Positions 18,715-30,181 are shown, counted from the first letter of the stretch. The stretch is DNA of 64,000 nt from Sneathiella aquimaris (GCF_026409565.1 NZ_CP112881.1:3479501-3543500); one strand, 5' to 3'. The notes: a model not told the origin generated them from the sequence alone. Translations and numbers: made by a program.

Positions 18715-19944
18715 ATGTCATTACCTTCTTTTCTATCCTGGATCGACGACCAGCAGTCCGCAATGGTCGAAACTGTCTGTCAGTGGGCGCAGATCAATTC
18801 AGGCAGTGACAACCTGGAAGGTCTGGCCGTTATGGCCGACCACCTTCAGAAGGCGTTCGACCGAACCGGCGGTCAATCCGAACTGCTGGCATCCGACCCG
18901 ATGCCGTTGGTGACAAAGGACGGATATGAGGACAGTCGGGCCGTTGGTCAGATGCTAAAGGTATCGATAAGACCCGAGGCAAACAGGCGCGTTCTTTTGT
19001 GCGGTCACATGGATACCGTGTTTGATAAGGGTAGTCCGTTTCAATCCTGCACGGATCTGGGAGATGGAAAAATCGGCGGTCCGGGAACCGCTGATATGAA
19101 AGGCGGTCTGATGGTTATCCTGACCGCCTTGCAAGCATTTGAAAGAAGCCCGGACAAAAGTCAAATTGGTTGGGATGTGTTGATCAATGCTGATGAAGAA
19201 ATTGGTTCTTTTGGCTCGCGACAAACGATGGCCCATCTTGCAAATAAAGCGGATTTAGGTCTGGTATACGAGCCTTCACTTGCTGATGGCACTTTGGCGG
19301 GTGCCCGTAAAGGAAGCGGAAATTTCACTCTCGTTGTGCGCGGAAAAGCCGCTCATGCCGGCCGGGATCACCATTTGGGTCGCAATGCAATCGCCGCCCT
19401 GTCAGAAGCGGTTGGCAAGATCCATATGCTCTCGGGGCAGCGCCAGGATTTAACTGTTAATGTTGGGCATATATCAGGTGGAGGCGCACTTAATGTTGTC
19501 CCGGACCTTGCAATCTGCCGACTGAATGTCCGAATAAAGGCCTCAGAAGACAAAGACTGGTTTATTCAGGCGCTTGAAAAAATTACGGCAGAAACCAATG
19601 GTCAAGACGGTATTTCTGCCCAGCTGCATGGTCAGTTTACCCGCCCACCAAAACCGATGAGCCCTTCCTTCCGGCATCTATTCGATATCCTGCAGCAATG
19701 TGGGGAAGATCTGAACCTCCCGATAAACCAAAAACCAACGGGAGGATGTTGTGATGGGAATAACCTTGCCGCAGCGGGATTGCCTAATATCGATACCTTG
19801 GGGGTACGCGGCGCCAATATTCATTCAGATCAGGAATACATGATCAGCGAGAGTTTATCCGAGCGAGCCAAACTTACCGCCCTCCTACTCCACAAACTGG
19901 CGGTGGGCGACGTTACGTTTCCAAAGCGAGAGGAACCACAATGA
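18715..19944 (+). CDS. M20 metallohydrolase of glutamate carboxypeptidase (CPG2) type; candidate succinylglutamate desuccinylase
   Basis: 409 residues. The two-zinc site is complete: H98 in GHMDTVF, D127 in GPGTADMKGG, the catalytic/ligand pair E161-E162 in ADEEIGS, E186 in VYEPS and H370 in NIHSDQE. The spacings 29, 35, 24 and 184 nearly equal those I recall for carboxypeptidase G2 (H112, D141, E176, E200, H385), and R310 in TRPPKP falls where CPG2 has the Arg that holds the terminal glutamate. CPG2 cuts N-acyl-glutamates. It sits between astC and astA (four-base ATGA overlap with astA), no astE (M14 family) is present, and the pathway's last substrate is N-succinylglutamate. The desuccinylase role is therefore inferred and fits well; other acyl-amino-acid substrates remain possible. 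Confidence 0.72.
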   Translation: MSLPSFLSWIDDQQSAMVETVCQWAQINSGSDNLEGLAVMADHLQKAFDRTGGQSELLASDPMPLVTKDGYEDSRAVGQMLKVSIRPEANRRVLLCGHMDTVFDKGSPFQSCTDLGDGKIGGPGTADMKGGLMVILTALQAFERSPDKSQIGWDVLINADEEIGSFGSRQTMAHLANKADLGLVYEPSLADGTLAGARKGSGNFTLVVRGKAAHAGRDHHLGRNAIAALSEAVGKIHMLSGQRQDLTVNVGHISGGGALNVVPDLAICRLNVRIKASEDKDWFIQALEKITAETNGQDGISAQLHGQFTRPPKPMSPSFRHLFDILQQCGEDLNLPINQKPTGGCCDGNNLAAAGLPNIDTLGVRGANIHSDQEYMISESLSERAKLTALLLHKLAVGDVTFPKREEPQ

Positions 19945-20960
19945 TTATTATCAGGCGCGCCCGACTTACTGACCTGAATTGCCTGATGGACATCTCAACA
20001 GCCACAGGAAGCGGTATGTCTTCCATGCCGACAAGCCTTACCTCTTGGGAAAGTAAACTGCACAAGAGTGAAGAAAGTTTTGCCTTGGAAACAACCCATG
20101 GCAACGGCGAAATTTACTTCATGGTTATGGAGGACACCGCATCAGGAAAGCTGGTTGGGACTACGGCCATTTATGCTGGCGTTGGACTGGATCAACCCTT
20201 TTACTCCTATCGTGTCTCAACCCTGATTTCGATATCCAAGGAACTGGAAAAGAAAAACAAGCTGGAGGTCCTGCATCTTGTGAATGATTTCACGGGCAGT
20301 ACCGAGATTGGATCTCTATATCTCGACCCCGATTATCGCAAAGATGGCAATGGGCGTTTTCTATCCAGATGCCGGTTCCTGATGCTTGCTGATTTCCCTG
20401 AACGATTTGACGATACAATTATCGCCGAAATGCGTGGATGGCAGGACAAAGAAGGCCACTCCCCCTTTTGGGAGCAGCTTGGCCGAAAATTCTTTGGTTT
20501 AGGGTTTGAAAATGCAGACTTCATGAGTGCGGTCAAGGGGAACCAGTTCATTACAGATCTAATGCCCCGCCATCCAATTTATGTAGATCTTTTGCCTGAC
20601 GAAGCCCGAAATGTCATTGGCATTCCACATGACGCATCGTCTCCCGCGCTGCGTCTACTCGAAAAAGAGGGATTTCGGAAAAGCGGGTATGTCGACATCT
20701 TCGATGGCGGCCCAACCGTTCAGTGTCAGATGAGAAATATTTCCACGGTCCAACATTCTGATCGGCGGATCGTCTCTGAAATTCTGGCAAATGATAGCCT
20801 GTCTGACGATCCCTATATGATCAGCAATACCAACCTCAAAAATTATCGATTTGTTCGGGCGCCCCTTATCCTTGCAGAGGACAGCACCGTGCATATCACG
20901 CAAGAAACCGCCGAAACTTTGCAGGTTGAACCCGGACAGACCATCAGCTTTGCGAAATAA
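19941..20960 (+). CDS. astA: Arginine N-succinyltransferase
   Basis: 339 residues, the family's normal length. It transfers succinyl from succinyl-CoA to the alpha-amino group of arginine, the first AST step. Recognisable parts are the GNAT-like N-terminus [28 protein letters not shown], the [24 protein letters not shown] acetyl-CoA-fold region and [12 protein letters not shown]-like [20 protein letters not shown]. The ATG overlaps the stop of the M20 gene (ATGA). An untypically large gap of 16 bases follows before astD. Confidence 0.95.
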   Translation: MIIIRRARLTDLNCLMDISTATGSGMSSMPTSLTSWESKLHKSEESFALETTHGNGEIYFMVMEDTASGKLVGTTAIYAGVGLDQPFYSYRVSTLISISKELEKKNKLEVLHLVNDFTGSTEIGSLYLDPDYRKDGNGRFLSRCRFLMLADFPERFDDTIIAEMRGWQDKEGHSPFWEQLGRKFFGLGFENADFMSAVKGNQFITDLMPRHPIYVDLLPDEARNVIGIPHDASSPALRLLEKEGFRKSGYVDIFDGGPTVQCQMRNISTVQHSDRRIVSEILANDSLSDDPYMISNTNLKNYRFVRAPLILAEDSTVHITQETAETLQVEPGQTISFAK

Positions 20961-20976
20961 AGCAAAAGGAGACACC

Positions 20977-22446
20977 ATGACACAGGCCACTCTTTTTATC
21001 GGCGGGCACTGGCAGTCCGCAAATGGTACGCCTTTTTCGTCTGAAAACCCACAGACAGGAGAACAGATCTGGCGCGGGAAATCAGCAACAGAGCAGGATG
21101 TTGACGATGCGGTACAAGCCGCGTCACAGGCTTTTGAAAAATGGGCCCTGATGCCGCTTGCCGATCGCATAGAATTTATTCGCGCCTATCAAATTATTCT
21201 TAAAGAAAGAAAAGAAGAGATCGCCTCGCTGATCGCATCTGAAACCGGTAAACCTCTTTGGGAATCCCTGACCGAGGCTGCCACCATGATCGGAAAGGTC
21301 GATCTGTCTCTTTCTGCCTACGATGCCCGTACGGGCCAAAAAGAAACACCAATCCCTGGTGCCACCGCACGCCTTCGGCACAAACCCCATGGCGTTATTG
21401 CTGTTTTTGGCCCCTATAATTTCCCCGGTCACCTGCCCAATGGTCACATTGTACCTGCGTTACTTGCAGGGAATTGCGTCATTTTTAAACCAAGTGAGCT
21501 TACGCCCGCTGTCGCTGAAAAAATGGTTCAATGCTGGGAGGACGCCAAATTACCAAACGGCGTCCTGAACCTTGTACAAGGCGGTGCCGATACGGGAATA
21601 GCCCTCAGCAGCCATGAGGGTATCGACGGTCTATTTTTTACCGGGAGTTCACGGACAGGCAGCTTGATCCATTCGGAATTCGGCGGTCGGCCCGGGAAGA
21701 TTCTAGCCCTTGAAATGGGCGGAAACAATCCGTTGATTGTTAGCAATGTTTCAGACATCAAAGGAGCGGTGTATCACACGGTGCAATCCGCTTTTGTAAC
21801 CGCCGGACAAAGATGCACCTGTGCCCGGCGGTTGATCTTACCCCAAAGCGACCAACGGAGTGCCTTTCTGGATCAACTGACCCAAACAACCCAGTCCATT
21901 CAGGTGGGCCCTGACAAAGCGGACAGCGTGCCCTTTATGGGAAGTGTCATTTCAAACAAAGCTGCAGATGGTATGCTTGCCGCGCAGGAAAACCTTATTC
22001 GGCTGGGCGGCAAAACGCTTGTAAAAATGGCCCGCCTGGAAGACGGAAAACCGTTCTTATCCCCCGGTCTTATTGACGTAACCGACATTTCAGAATTACC
22101 AGACGAAGAATATTTTGGCCCGCTTTTGCAAGTCATCAAAACTGATGATTTTAAATCAGCAATTCAAATAGCGAACAAAACACGCTTTGGTCTTTCCGCT
22201 GGTATTTTTACCGATGACCCCGCTGAATATGAAACCTTCCTTGCTTTATCCAAAGCAGGCATCGTCAATTGGAACAGACCGCTGACCGGTGCAAGCGGGG
22301 CGGCACCATTTGGCGGCATCGGGGCCAGCGGCAATCACCGGCCAAGTGCCTTTTACGCCGCAGACTATTGCGCCTATCCTGTTGCCTCTGTAGAGGCAGA
22401 CAAAGCCGATCTGCCCGAGACACTGACACCTGGGATCTCCTTATGA
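20977..22446 (+). CDS. astD: Succinylglutamate semialdehyde dehydrogenase
   Basis: 489 residues from the ATG at 20977 preceded by AAAGGAG; the frame is open further upstream inside astA but that part is not used. It is an aldehyde dehydrogenase with the oxyanion Asn in FGPYNFPGH (about N148), the general base E246 in LEMGGN and the nucleophile C280 in [10 protein letters not shown]. It oxidises N-succinylglutamate 5-semialdehyde to succinylglutamate with NAD. The stop overlaps the astB start (ATGA). Confidence 0.95.
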   Translation: MTQATLFIGGHWQSANGTPFSSENPQTGEQIWRGKSATEQDVDDAVQAASQAFEKWALMPLADRIEFIRAYQIILKERKEEIASLIASETGKPLWESLTEAATMIGKVDLSLSAYDARTGQKETPIPGATARLRHKPHGVIAVFGPYNFPGHLPNGHIVPALLAGNCVIFKPSELTPAVAEKMVQCWEDAKLPNGVLNLVQGGADTGIALSSHEGIDGLFFTGSSRTGSLIHSEFGGRPGKILALEMGGNNPLIVSNVSDIKGAVYHTVQSAFVTAGQRCTCARRLILPQSDQRSAFLDQLTQTTQSIQVGPDKADSVPFMGSVISNKAADGMLAAQENLIRLGGKTLVKMARLEDGKPFLSPGLIDVTDISELPDEEYFGPLLQVIKTDDFKSAIQIANKTRFGLSAGIFTDDPAEYETFLALSKAGIVNWNRPLTGASGAAPFGGIGASGNHRPSAFYAADYCAYPVASVEADKADLPETLTPGISL

Positions 22447-23792
22447 CTTTGAGTGCAGAAATAAATTTTGATGGCTTGGTAGGGCCAACCCATAACTTCG
22501 CCGGATTATCGCGTGGTAATGTCGCGTCTACGAAAAACCGTGATGCGTCCTCTCATCCCAAGGCGGCAGCCCTTCAAGGCCTTCAGAAGATGAAGTCCCT
22601 TATGGATATGGGGCTGGTGCAAGGGGTATTACCGCCCCTGGAACGCCCCCATACACCAACGCTACGGGCTCTGGGTTTCACTGGAACGGATGAACATATT
22701 CTCTCAACTGTACAAAAACAGGCGCCTCATCTGTTAGCATCAGTCTCCTCGGCTTCGTCCATGTGGGTCGCTAATGCTGCAACCGTTAGTCCAGCAGCCG
22801 ACACGACGGATGGCCGTACCCATTTCACACCGGCAAACCTGTCCGCAATGTTTCACAGATCCATCGAACATCCGGATACAGGGCGCATATTGAAGAAAAT
22901 TTTCTCGCACCCCGACCATTTTGCCCATCACGACGCCCTTCCACCAGGCTCCTTCTTTTCAGACGAAGGGGCGGCGAACCACACGCGACTGACACCTTCG
23001 GCAGAAAGCCCAGGCATTGAAATTTTCACCTATGGGCGCTCGGCCTTTGATCCTTCCACGCCTCGCCCCTCCCGATACCCAGCGCGGCAAACGCGGGAGG
23101 CAAGTGAAGCCGTTGCCCGAAATCATGGATTATCCATAAACCGCACCCTTTTCGTTCAACAAAATCCGGCCGTTATTGACGCCGGTGTCTTTCATAACGA
23201 TGTAATTGCAGTGGGCTCGGCAAACTGCCTCTTTTTCCATCAGGACGCTTTTTTAAACTCTGATGATTTTATTCAAAACTTGAAACGCTGCTTTGCTGGC
23301 AACCCCCTGTCTTTGATTGAAGTATCCCGAAAAGACGTGCCTGTAGAAGACGCTGTTGCATCCTATCTGTTTAATACGCAGCTGGTTCAGCTTCCCGGAG
23401 CAGAGAACGACCTGCAACTGATCGCTCCAATGGAGTGCAAAAACAATAACCGCGTATACGATTATCTGAACCGTTTATTGGCGCAAAACACACCGATAAA
23501 AACAATTCACTATAAAGAACTTCGGGAAAGTATGAACAATGGCGGAGGACCTGCCTGCCTGCGGTTACGGGTCAGCCTGTCCAAAGCAGAAAGAGACAGC
23601 CTGCAGACACGTGTTCTTCTTGATAATGCACTTTATGAAGATCTGGTAGCATGGGTCCACAAACATTACCGCGATACCCTCAGCCCGGCGGATTTAGCTG
23701 ATCCACAGCTGTTGCAGGAAAGCCGCGAAGCGTTGGATGACCTGACCGACATACTGAAATTAGGAAGCGTTTATCCGTTTCAGCTATCGTAA
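22443..23792 (+). CDS. astB: N-succinylarginine dihydrolase
   Basis: 449 residues. The N-terminus [24 protein letters not shown] is diagnostic. AstB belongs to the guanidino-group-modifying superfamily and converts succinylarginine to succinylornithine, two NH3 and CO2. Other family features are [22 protein letters not shown]-like [13 protein letters not shown] and a C-terminal [14 protein letters not shown] with the nucleophilic Cys. It ends the operon and overlaps the end of convergent truA by 13 bases, with no hairpin terminator between them. Confidence 0.96.
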   Translation: MTLSAEINFDGLVGPTHNFAGLSRGNVASTKNRDASSHPKAAALQGLQKMKSLMDMGLVQGVLPPLERPHTPTLRALGFTGTDEHILSTVQKQAPHLLASVSSASSMWVANAATVSPAADTTDGRTHFTPANLSAMFHRSIEHPDTGRILKKIFSHPDHFAHHDALPPGSFFSDEGAANHTRLTPSAESPGIEIFTYGRSAFDPSTPRPSRYPARQTREASEAVARNHGLSINRTLFVQQNPAVIDAGVFHNDVIAVGSANCLFFHQDAFLNSDDFIQNLKRCFAGNPLSLIEVSRKDVPVEDAVASYLFNTQLVQLPGAENDLQLIAPMECKNNNRVYDYLNRLLAQNTPIKTIHYKELRESMNNGGGPACLRLRVSLSKAERDSLQTRVLLDNALYEDLVAWVHKHYRDTLSPADLADPQLLQESREALDDLTDILKLGSVYPFQLS

Positions 23793-24523
23793 TCCACATC
23801 CGTCAGATAAAGCCCGTATGCCGGAGCGTTGGGACCTGCTTTTTGCCGGTCCCGCGCATCCAGCGCTTTCTGTACGTCATCCTTGGTCCATTGACCGGTG
23901 CCAACAAGCGATAATGTTCCAACCATGGATCGCACCTGATTGTGAAGAAAAGACAGGGCGGACACCCGAACCTGAATTTCATCGTCAAAACGCTGAACAT
24001 CAAGTTTCGACAATGTCCGAACCGGTGATTTCGCCTGACAGGCGGCGGCCCGAAAGCTGGTAAAGTCATGGCGCCCGATCAATATTTCGGTCGCCGCCTT
24101 CATCGCATCACTGTCTAAATCACGCTTTACATGCCATGCCAGTCCATTATCAATCGTCAAAGGGGCCCGGCGATTGATGATACGATAGAGATAATGCCGA
24201 CCGGTCGCAGAGAAACGCGCGTTAAACTCGGCATCGACACGGCTACAGTCTAAGATAGCAACCCGCGCCGGTTTCAAATGCTGATTAATCGCGTTCATGA
24301 CCGTTCTGGTCGTATGGTCCCCGGACAGATCAAATGTGGCAACCTGCCCCAGAGCGTGAACCCCGGCATCTGTTCGTCCTGCCCCTTGAATACGGATATC
24401 TTCACCGCAGAATTTAAAAATCGCTTCTTCAATATGTTGTTGAACAGACGGGCCATTTTCCTGCCGCTGCCAACCGACCAAGTCGCGGCCATCATATTCA
24501 ATCGTGATTTTATAGCGAGGCAT
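23780..24523 (-). CDS. truA: tRNA pseudouridine(38-40) synthase
   Basis: 247 residues. TruA modifies U38-U40 in the anticodon arm. The catalytic Asp lies in [16 protein letters not shown] (near residue 51), the N-terminus is [18 protein letters not shown], and [13 protein letters not shown] marks the C-terminal half. It is the last gene of def-fmt-truA, sharing one base with fmt (TGATG). Its 3' end overlaps astB. Confidence 0.96.
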   Translation of the reverse strand: MPRYKITIEYDGRDLVGWQRQENGPSVQQHIEEAIFKFCGEDIRIQGAGRTDAGVHALGQVATFDLSGDHTTRTVMNAINQHLKPARVAILDCSRVDAEFNARFSATGRHYLYRIINRRAPLTIDNGLAWHVKRDLDSDAMKAATEILIGRHDFTSFRAAACQAKSPVRTLSKLDVQRFDDEIQVRVSALSFLHNQVRSMVGTLSLVGTGQWTKDDVQKALDARDRQKAGPNAPAYGLYLTDVDYDS

Positions 24524-25446
24524 CAGGCAAGAACCTCACCTTTTGTAAGAGGGTAGCCATTGAGAAAGGTTTTTGTATCCATGGGGGATTTTCCAGCTTT
24601 TTGAAGCATGGTTAGCGTCAAGGCCCCTTCACCGCAGGCAACCTTCAGCCCATCATCCAACACTTCACCGGGCTTGCCGGTACCGTCTGCCACTTCAACG
24701 TTCAACACCTTGATCCGCTGACCGCCTCGTTCAAAATAACAACCGGGAAATGGGCTTAAGCCCCGAATATGACAACTTAATTCCGTCGCAGGCATCGACC
24801 AATTGATCACCGCTTCGGCCTTGTCTATTTTCTTGGCATAAGTGACACCGCCTTCATTTTGCGTGCGCGGAACAAGGCTTCCTGTAGGCAGCTTATCCAG
24901 CGTCTCAACCATCAGCCTGGCCCCGACATCGGCCAACGCGTCATGGAGCGTTGCAGCGGTTGTGTCGGGCTGGATGTCAACGGTCGCTTCAGCCAGTACA
25001 TCTCCCGTATCAAGACCCTCAGCCATTTGCATCACACCGACGCCAGTTTGCCGATCCCCCGCCATAATCGCCCGTTGTATCGGGGCTGCACCGCGCCATC
25101 GCGGCAGCAAAGACGCATGCAAATTGAGACAACCATATTCAGGCGCTTCCAATATCGGTTTTGGTAAAATCAACCCATAGGCCACGACAACTGCAACGTC
25201 TAAATTCAGGGCAGCGAACTCGGCTTGCGCCTCGTCTGAGCGCAAAGAAACAGGTGTTCTTACTTCTATGCCCGCCTCTTGTGCCAGTTTGTGAACAGGT
25301 GTCGGAACAACCTTTTTACCGCGTCCCGCTTTACGAGGCGGCTGTGAATAAACACACACCACATCATGAGGGGACGCCAACAACGCTTTTAGAACTGTGC
25401 ACGAAAAATCGGGCGTTCCCATGAACGCGATTCTCAGATTATTCAT
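24523..25446 (-). CDS. fmt: Methionyl-tRNA formyltransferase
   Basis: 307 residues. It formylates initiator Met-tRNA with 10-formyl-tetrahydrofolate. The N-terminus [18 protein letters not shown] and the catalytic region [28 protein letters not shown] (Asn, His) with the [13 protein letters not shown] motif are typical, and an OB-like C-terminal domain follows. It lies ten bases after def. Confidence 0.96.
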   Translation of the reverse strand: MNNLRIAFMGTPDFSCTVLKALLASPHDVVCVYSQPPRKAGRGKKVVPTPVHKLAQEAGIEVRTPVSLRSDEAQAEFAALNLDVAVVVAYGLILPKPILEAPEYGCLNLHASLLPRWRGAAPIQRAIMAGDRQTGVGVMQMAEGLDTGDVLAEATVDIQPDTTAATLHDALADVGARLMVETLDKLPTGSLVPRTQNEGGVTYAKKIDKAEAVINWSMPATELSCHIRGLSPFPGCYFERGGQRIKVLNVEVADGTGKPGEVLDDGLKVACGEGALTLTMLQKAGKSPMDTKTFLNGYPLTKGEVLA

Positions 25447-25456
25447 GCCCCGTATC

Positions 25457-25978
25457 CTAACTTGCCTGCTTTTTAATTTTGAGAAGCTTGCGTAAAATCA
25501 TATTCCGCTTCAAGGCGGAAATGTGATCAACAAACAGAATGCCATCCAGATGATCCATTTCATGCTGAACGCACGTCGCGAGCAACCCGTCAGCGTGCAG
25601 TTCCTGAGTTTTCCCATCCAGATCAAGATATTTGACCTTTACTTCTGCTGGGCGCACAACATCGGCATAATGCTGCGGTACAGAAAGACATCCTTCTTCA
25701 TAGGAGGCGTCATCATCAGAAACCCAGGTTATTTCAGGATTAATAATAGCGATCGGTTGTGGGTCTCCCTCTTTCGAGCCTTTACCGACGACATCCATGA
25801 CCAAAACACGTTTTTGAACGCCCACCTGAATGGCGGCAAGGCCAATACCAGGGGCTTCGTACATGGTTTCAAACATGTCATCGACAAGTTTGCGGATTTC
25901 ATCGTCCACAGTCTCTACAGGAGTGGAAATTGTTTTAAGCCGCGGATCCGGCGCGGTAATAATGGGCAATAGGGCCAT
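25457..25978 (-). CDS. def: Peptide deformylase
   Basis: 173 residues. It removes the N-formyl group from new proteins. All three active-site motifs are present: [10 protein letters not shown] (motif 1), EEGCLSVP with the metal Cys (motif 2) and [14 protein letters not shown] with the HExxH-type zinc/iron histidines (motif 3). First gene of def-fmt-truA, divergent from rmuC. Confidence 0.97.
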   Translation of the reverse strand: MALLPIITAPDPRLKTISTPVETVDDEIRKLVDDMFETMYEAPGIGLAAIQVGVQKRVLVMDVVGKGSKEGDPQPIAIINPEITWVSDDDASYEEGCLSVPQHYADVVRPAEVKVKYLDLDGKTQELHADGLLATCVQHEMDHLDGILFVDHISALKRNMILRKLLKIKKQAS

Positions 25979-26100
25979 AGTCTTCAGACAGTCTTCACGT
26001 TACATTAAGCAGGGTGCATTTTCTCCCTTTAGGTATTACTCTGCTGGGCCTACGTCAAGGTTCTTAAGAAAAGCAAAAATTGTGGGCTGGAGGCCCTTCT

Positions 26101-27222
26101 ATGGAATATTTACTGATTGCCGTTATTATTCTCCTCGTTGTTGTCACCGCTTTCATGGCTTTAAAACTGGCAAAATCTGAAAAAATGATCCACGGGGCGA
26201 TGTCAAACAGTGAGAACCTGACCCGCCTGACAGAAAATCTTCTAAACCAGCAGGCTCAACTGGAAGGCCAGCTAAGACAGATCTCTGCCGACGGGGCAGC
26301 GAGCCGCGATGAAATCAACAAAACCCTGTCAGATCGACTGGATACGGTTTCGAAACGACTTGGAGACAGCCTCGAACAATCCAGCGAAAAAACCGGTAAG
26401 TCATTGAATGATCTACAAACAAGGCTGGCAATCATTGATAAGGCGCAAAATAATTTGACAGATTTATCCAATCAGGTGGTTGGTCTACAGGACATTCTTG
26501 CCAACAAACAGGCGCGTGGCGCTTTTGGCGAAATTCAATTAAATGATCTGGTAAAATCAGCGCTGCCGCCTTCGTCATACGATTTTCAAGTGACCCTGAA
26601 TAACGGGAAACGGGCAGACTGCCTGATCCGGCTACCCAATCCACCCGGACCGATCGTTGTCGATGCAAAATTTCCACTTGAAAGCTATCACTTGATCCGC
26701 AACGCAAAGTCCGAGGCTGAAATCCAAACCGCTAATCGTGCTTTTATTTCGGCAATGACCAAGCATATCAGTGATATCGCGGGCAAATATATCATTGACG
26801 AGGAAACGGCCGAATCTGCTTTGTTATTTCTTCCCTCTGAAGCCGTTTATGCCGAACTTCATGCCAATTTTCCGCAGATTCTGGAAAAGTCCTATCAGGC
26901 ACGGGTCTGGATTGTTTCACCTACCACTTTAATGGCGACGCTGAATACTGTCCGCGCGGTCCTGAAAGACAGTCAAATGCGGGAACAGGCGGGTGTCATT
27001 CAAAAAGAAGTGGGCATCCTGATCAAGGATGTCGACCGTCTGGACAAGCGCGTGGACAATCTGTCCAAGCATTTCGCACAAGCCTCAAAAGATATTGGGG
27101 AAATTGAAACATCCAGCCGCAAGATTTCAAGCCGGGCTGAAAAAATAGAAGATCTTCAGCTTGGAGAAAATGATCAGGAAGATCTGCTTTCAAGCCCTCC
27201 TGACCGTCTTCAACAGAACTAG
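26101..27222 (+). CDS. rmuC: DNA recombination protein RmuC
   Basis: 373 residues from the ATG at 26101; a GTG at 26080 is less likely. One N-terminal membrane helix ([21 protein letters not shown]) is followed by a long coiled coil (about 25-140) and the RmuC nuclease-like domain with [34 protein letters not shown] and [12 protein letters not shown]. RmuC limits DNA inversions at repeats; the biochemistry is poorly defined. Its end overlaps convergent recR by four bases. Confidence 0.93.
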   Translation: MEYLLIAVIILLVVVTAFMALKLAKSEKMIHGAMSNSENLTRLTENLLNQQAQLEGQLRQISADGAASRDEINKTLSDRLDTVSKRLGDSLEQSSEKTGKSLNDLQTRLAIIDKAQNNLTDLSNQVVGLQDILANKQARGAFGEIQLNDLVKSALPPSSYDFQVTLNNGKRADCLIRLPNPPGPIVVDAKFPLESYHLIRNAKSEAEIQTANRAFISAMTKHISDIAGKYIIDEETAESALLFLPSEAVYAELHANFPQILEKSYQARVWIVSPTTLMATLNTVRAVLKDSQMREQAGVIQKEVGILIKDVDRLDKRVDNLSKHFAQASKDIGEIETSSRKISSRAEKIEDLQLGENDQEDLLSSPPDRLQQN

Positions 27223-27821
27223 GCGTGAGATCGCCGGGATTTAAGGGCTGTTGCCAGCGTCCCGTCATCCAGATAATCCAGCTCTCCGCCAACCGGCACA
27301 CCATGGGCCAAATGACTGACTGTCAGGGTTGGATTGGTATCTTCAATCCTTTCAGTCAAATAATGAGCTGTTGTCTGACCATCGACTGTCGCATTTAACG
27401 CAAGAATAACCTCTTCAACTGTCTCGTCGCTCAATCGATTAAGCAGGGGGTCAACTTTCAGGTCTTCTGGTCCAACCCCATCAAGGGCAGACAGCGTTCC
27501 GCCAAGAACCTGATATTGGCCGGAAAAAACGCCAGCCCGTTCCAGCGCCCACAGATCCGAAACATCTTCAACCACACAAATGGTTTTCTTGTCCCGTGCC
27601 GGGTCTATACAAACCGAGCAGGGATCGAGGGTATCCAGATTTCCACATTGGCCGCATGTTTTCACGTTTTCTGCCGCCGCCGACATTGCATTTGCCAATG
27701 GCATCAGCAAACTTTCCCGATGCTTTATTAAAAACAGGGTTGCCCGACGCGCAGAACGGCTGCCAAGCCCCGGCAACTTGGAAAGCAATTGGATCAACTG
27801 ATCAATTTCGGATGTGCTCAT
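27219..27821 (-). CDS. recR: Recombination protein RecR
   Basis: 200 residues. The helix-hairpin-helix [14 protein letters not shown], the C4 zinc finger [16 protein letters not shown] and the Toprim region [17 protein letters not shown] are all present. RecR works with RecF/RecO in loading RecA at gaps. It lies 15 bases downstream of ybaB in the dnaX-ybaB-recR operon. Confidence 0.96.
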   Translation of the reverse strand: MSTSEIDQLIQLLSKLPGLGSRSARRATLFLIKHRESLLMPLANAMSAAAENVKTCGQCGNLDTLDPCSVCIDPARDKKTICVVEDVSDLWALERAGVFSGQYQVLGGTLSALDGVGPEDLKVDPLLNRLSDETVEEVILALNATVDGQTTAHYLTERIEDTNPTLTVSHLAHGVPVGGELDYLDDGTLATALKSRRSHA

Positions 27822-27836
27822 AAAATAACGACCAGC

Positions 27837-28160
27837 TTAAAAAGGCATTTCCATTCCGGGAGGAAGTTGCAACCCACCGGTCATCTCTTTCATTTTTTCC
27901 TGACTATATGCCTCGACCTTGCTGCGGGCATCTGCATGGGCCGCTTTAATAAGGTCTTCCATGACTTCCTTGTCATCAGGATCAACCAAAGATGGGTCAA
28001 TTTTCAACCCTCTCATATCCCCTTTTCCGTTCAAGGTAACCTCGACCATTCCAGCGCCCGAAACGCCGGTCAGTTCATGGTCCTGCAATGCCTGCTGCAT
28101 TTCAGCCATTTTGGTTTGCATTTCCTTGGCCTGCTTCATCAGGTTGCCGAGATTTTTCAT
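27837..28160 (-). CDS. ybaB: YbaB/EbfC nucleoid-associated protein
   Basis: 107 residues. The N-terminus MKNLGNLMKQAKEMQTKMAEMQQAL is a helix typical of the family, followed by GMVEVTLNGKGDMRGLKIDPSLVD. The family forms dimers that bind DNA. It sits 12 bases after dnaX and 15 before recR, a highly conserved arrangement. Confidence 0.95.
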   Translation of the reverse strand: MKNLGNLMKQAKEMQTKMAEMQQALQDHELTGVSGAGMVEVTLNGKGDMRGLKIDPSLVDPDDKEVMEDLIKAAHADARSKVEAYSQEKMKEMTGGLQLPPGMEMPF

Positions 28161-28172
28161 GGGAATTCTCCG

Positions 28173-30011
28173 TTACTCACTATCATCATTGGGCGATATG
28201 TCACCGTCTGCCATAAATTCAAGACCCGGTCCTAAATCCCGGACATCCCGAATAGACGCACCCTCAAAAATACTTTTAACACTTTGGACAAGCGGATGCT
28301 TATCGATCGCGGCGATCATCGCGGCCTTATCCAAGGCCCGCTTTTCAGCGACGGTTGGCGCACCTTCGGCATTTGCCGACAAGGTCACGGACCACTTCTC
28401 GCCCGTGATTTCCCGTAATCGGATTCCCAAACGGGCGGCCAGATCGGCAGGCGCGCTAGGCGCAGGGCTAAATTCCAACACACCTTTTTCAAACTTGACC
28501 GGACGAACAAAATTGATGAGCTGGCTACGCAGCATCACATCACTTCGATCATGCAGCAGGTTGACCAAATCCTCCATATCAACAAAATCTGCCTCCCTTT
28601 TCAGGGGTTCAGCCGGCTGTACTGCCGGCTCAGACACCGGTTCAGGCGCGACAGGTTCAACTAATGATAAATGCGCACGGGGCGCCGCTGCCTGCCGATA
28701 GGCCTGTTCGGATTGAGGATTTTCAGACATTGCAGGTGACGCATTTGACACCGCCAAAGTTGCGGCGCCACCGGACCGCATCGACGCACCGGTTCCATGC
28801 CCGCCAGAAGGGGAGTTGGGTTTTGCCTGCTGAGAGCTTCCTGCTCCATCCTGAATTTTCTTCGCCAGGTCTTCCGGCGAGGGTAAATCACTCGCATAGG
28901 CCAGCCGCACCAGAATCATTTCAGCTGCTGCAAGGGTCATCGGTGCATTACGGACTTCGTCCAATCCTTTCAACAACATCTGCCACGCCCGCGCCAGAGA
29001 TGGCATACCCAGCGCCTGCGCCATTTCCTGTCCGCGGGAGACATCACCGCCTGACATCGCGACATTATTGGCAGCCTCCGGTGTTACTTTCAACGTTGTC
29101 AGCCAATGGGTCAATTCCAACAGGTCCTGAATAACAACCACCGGATCAGCGCCGCTATCATACTGACTGCGTAAAATCGTCAACGCCTCGGCAATCTCGC
29201 CTTTAAAAATGGTTTCCAGCAAATCCAGCATCCGGGAGCGGTCGGCTAGTCCCAGCATATCCCGAACCTGCTCGGCAGAGACAGCTCCATCTCCGTGGGC
29301 AATAGCCTGATCCAATAAGGACAATCCATCCCGAACTGACCCTTCGGCCGCACGCGCAATCAAAGCCAGTGCATTATCTTCAATTTCAGCATCTTCTTTC
29401 GCTGCAATCGTTCCGAAATAATCTGCCAGCCTTTCCGCATCGACCCGCTTCAGGTCAAACCTTTGACACCGGGACAGAACGGTTACGGGAATTTTACGAA
29501 TCTCAGTGGTCGCAAAAATGAATTTCACATGTTCAGGTGGCTCTTCCAGTGTCTTCAGCAATGCATTAAACGCGTTTTTCGACAGCATATGCACTTCGTC
29601 GATAATGTAGATTTTATACCGGCCACTAACCGGCAGATAGCGCACCCCGTCGATCAATTCACGAATGTCGTCCACACCGGTCCGACTGGCCGCGTCCATT
29701 TCCAGAACGTCCTGATGCCGATCTTCAGAAATAGCGATACAGTTTTTACAAACACCACACGGATGCACCGTTGGCCCGCCGTCTCCATCGGGTCCGGTAC
29801 AATTCAGACCACGGGCGATAATTCTGGCCGTTGTCGTTTTTCCGATCCCCCGCGTGCCTGTCAAAACAAAGGCATGCGCCAGCCGCCCCGATTCCAAAGC
29901 ATTGGACAGGGTTTTGACCATGGCTTCATGGCCGATCAGATCATCAAAATTTGATGGTCTGTATTTACGCGCAAGGACACGATACGCTGAATTGGAGTTT
30001 TCTTCTGACAT
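28173..30011 (-). CDS. dnaX: DNA polymerase III subunits gamma/tau
   Basis: 612 residues. It is the clamp-loader ATPase of the replicative polymerase. Walker A is GTRGIGKTTTA (about residue 52), a zinc site includes CGVCKNC, Walker B is IIDEVHMLS and the SRC motif is VLSRCQRFD. A Pro/Ser-rich linker near 400-470 separates the ATPase from the tau-like C-terminal region. No programmed frameshift site was identified. First gene of dnaX-ybaB-recR; the SRP RNA lies just upstream. Confidence 0.96.
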   Translation of the reverse strand: MSEENSNSAYRVLARKYRPSNFDDLIGHEAMVKTLSNALESGRLAHAFVLTGTRGIGKTTTARIIARGLNCTGPDGDGGPTVHPCGVCKNCIAISEDRHQDVLEMDAASRTGVDDIRELIDGVRYLPVSGRYKIYIIDEVHMLSKNAFNALLKTLEEPPEHVKFIFATTEIRKIPVTVLSRCQRFDLKRVDAERLADYFGTIAAKEDAEIEDNALALIARAAEGSVRDGLSLLDQAIAHGDGAVSAEQVRDMLGLADRSRMLDLLETIFKGEIAEALTILRSQYDSGADPVVVIQDLLELTHWLTTLKVTPEAANNVAMSGGDVSRGQEMAQALGMPSLARAWQMLLKGLDEVRNAPMTLAAAEMILVRLAYASDLPSPEDLAKKIQDGAGSSQQAKPNSPSGGHGTGASMRSGGAATLAVSNASPAMSENPQSEQAYRQAAAPRAHLSLVEPVAPEPVSEPAVQPAEPLKREADFVDMEDLVNLLHDRSDVMLRSQLINFVRPVKFEKGVLEFSPAPSAPADLAARLGIRLREITGEKWSVTLSANAEGAPTVAEKRALDKAAMIAAIDKHPLVQSVKSIFEGASIRDVRDLGPGLEFMADGDISPNDDSE

Positions 30012-30088
30012 TGGCGCAGCATATCAGACCCCGATCGAATTGATCAAAGAAATATACGCCTGATTCCAATAAAATGTGGGGGTAAATA

Positions 30089-30181
30089 GAAGACTGACAA
30101 CGACCCGCGCCGTAACTCGTTACGGCTGCTTCCTTCCGGACCTGACCGGGTTCGCGAGGGGCACGCCCATCGCCAGCCTTC
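30089..30181 (-). ncRNA. ffs: Small bacterial SRP RNA (4.5S)
   Basis: On the minus strand the conserved apical loop CAGGTCCGGAAGGAAGCAGC is present, with the flanking CGGT/GCCG helix. The outer strands GAAGGCTGGCGAT and GTTGTCAGTCTTC pair over 13 positions with a few G-U pairs, which sets the ends given; the true ends could be a few bases further out. It binds Ffh to form the signal recognition particle. Position next to dnaX is conserved. Confidence 0.95.

Noticed and set aside
27919-28701. Long plus-strand frame opposite dnaX and ybaB
   Set aside because: It runs antisense to well-supported genes and has the low-complexity Ser/Ala/Arg composition typical of shadow frames.
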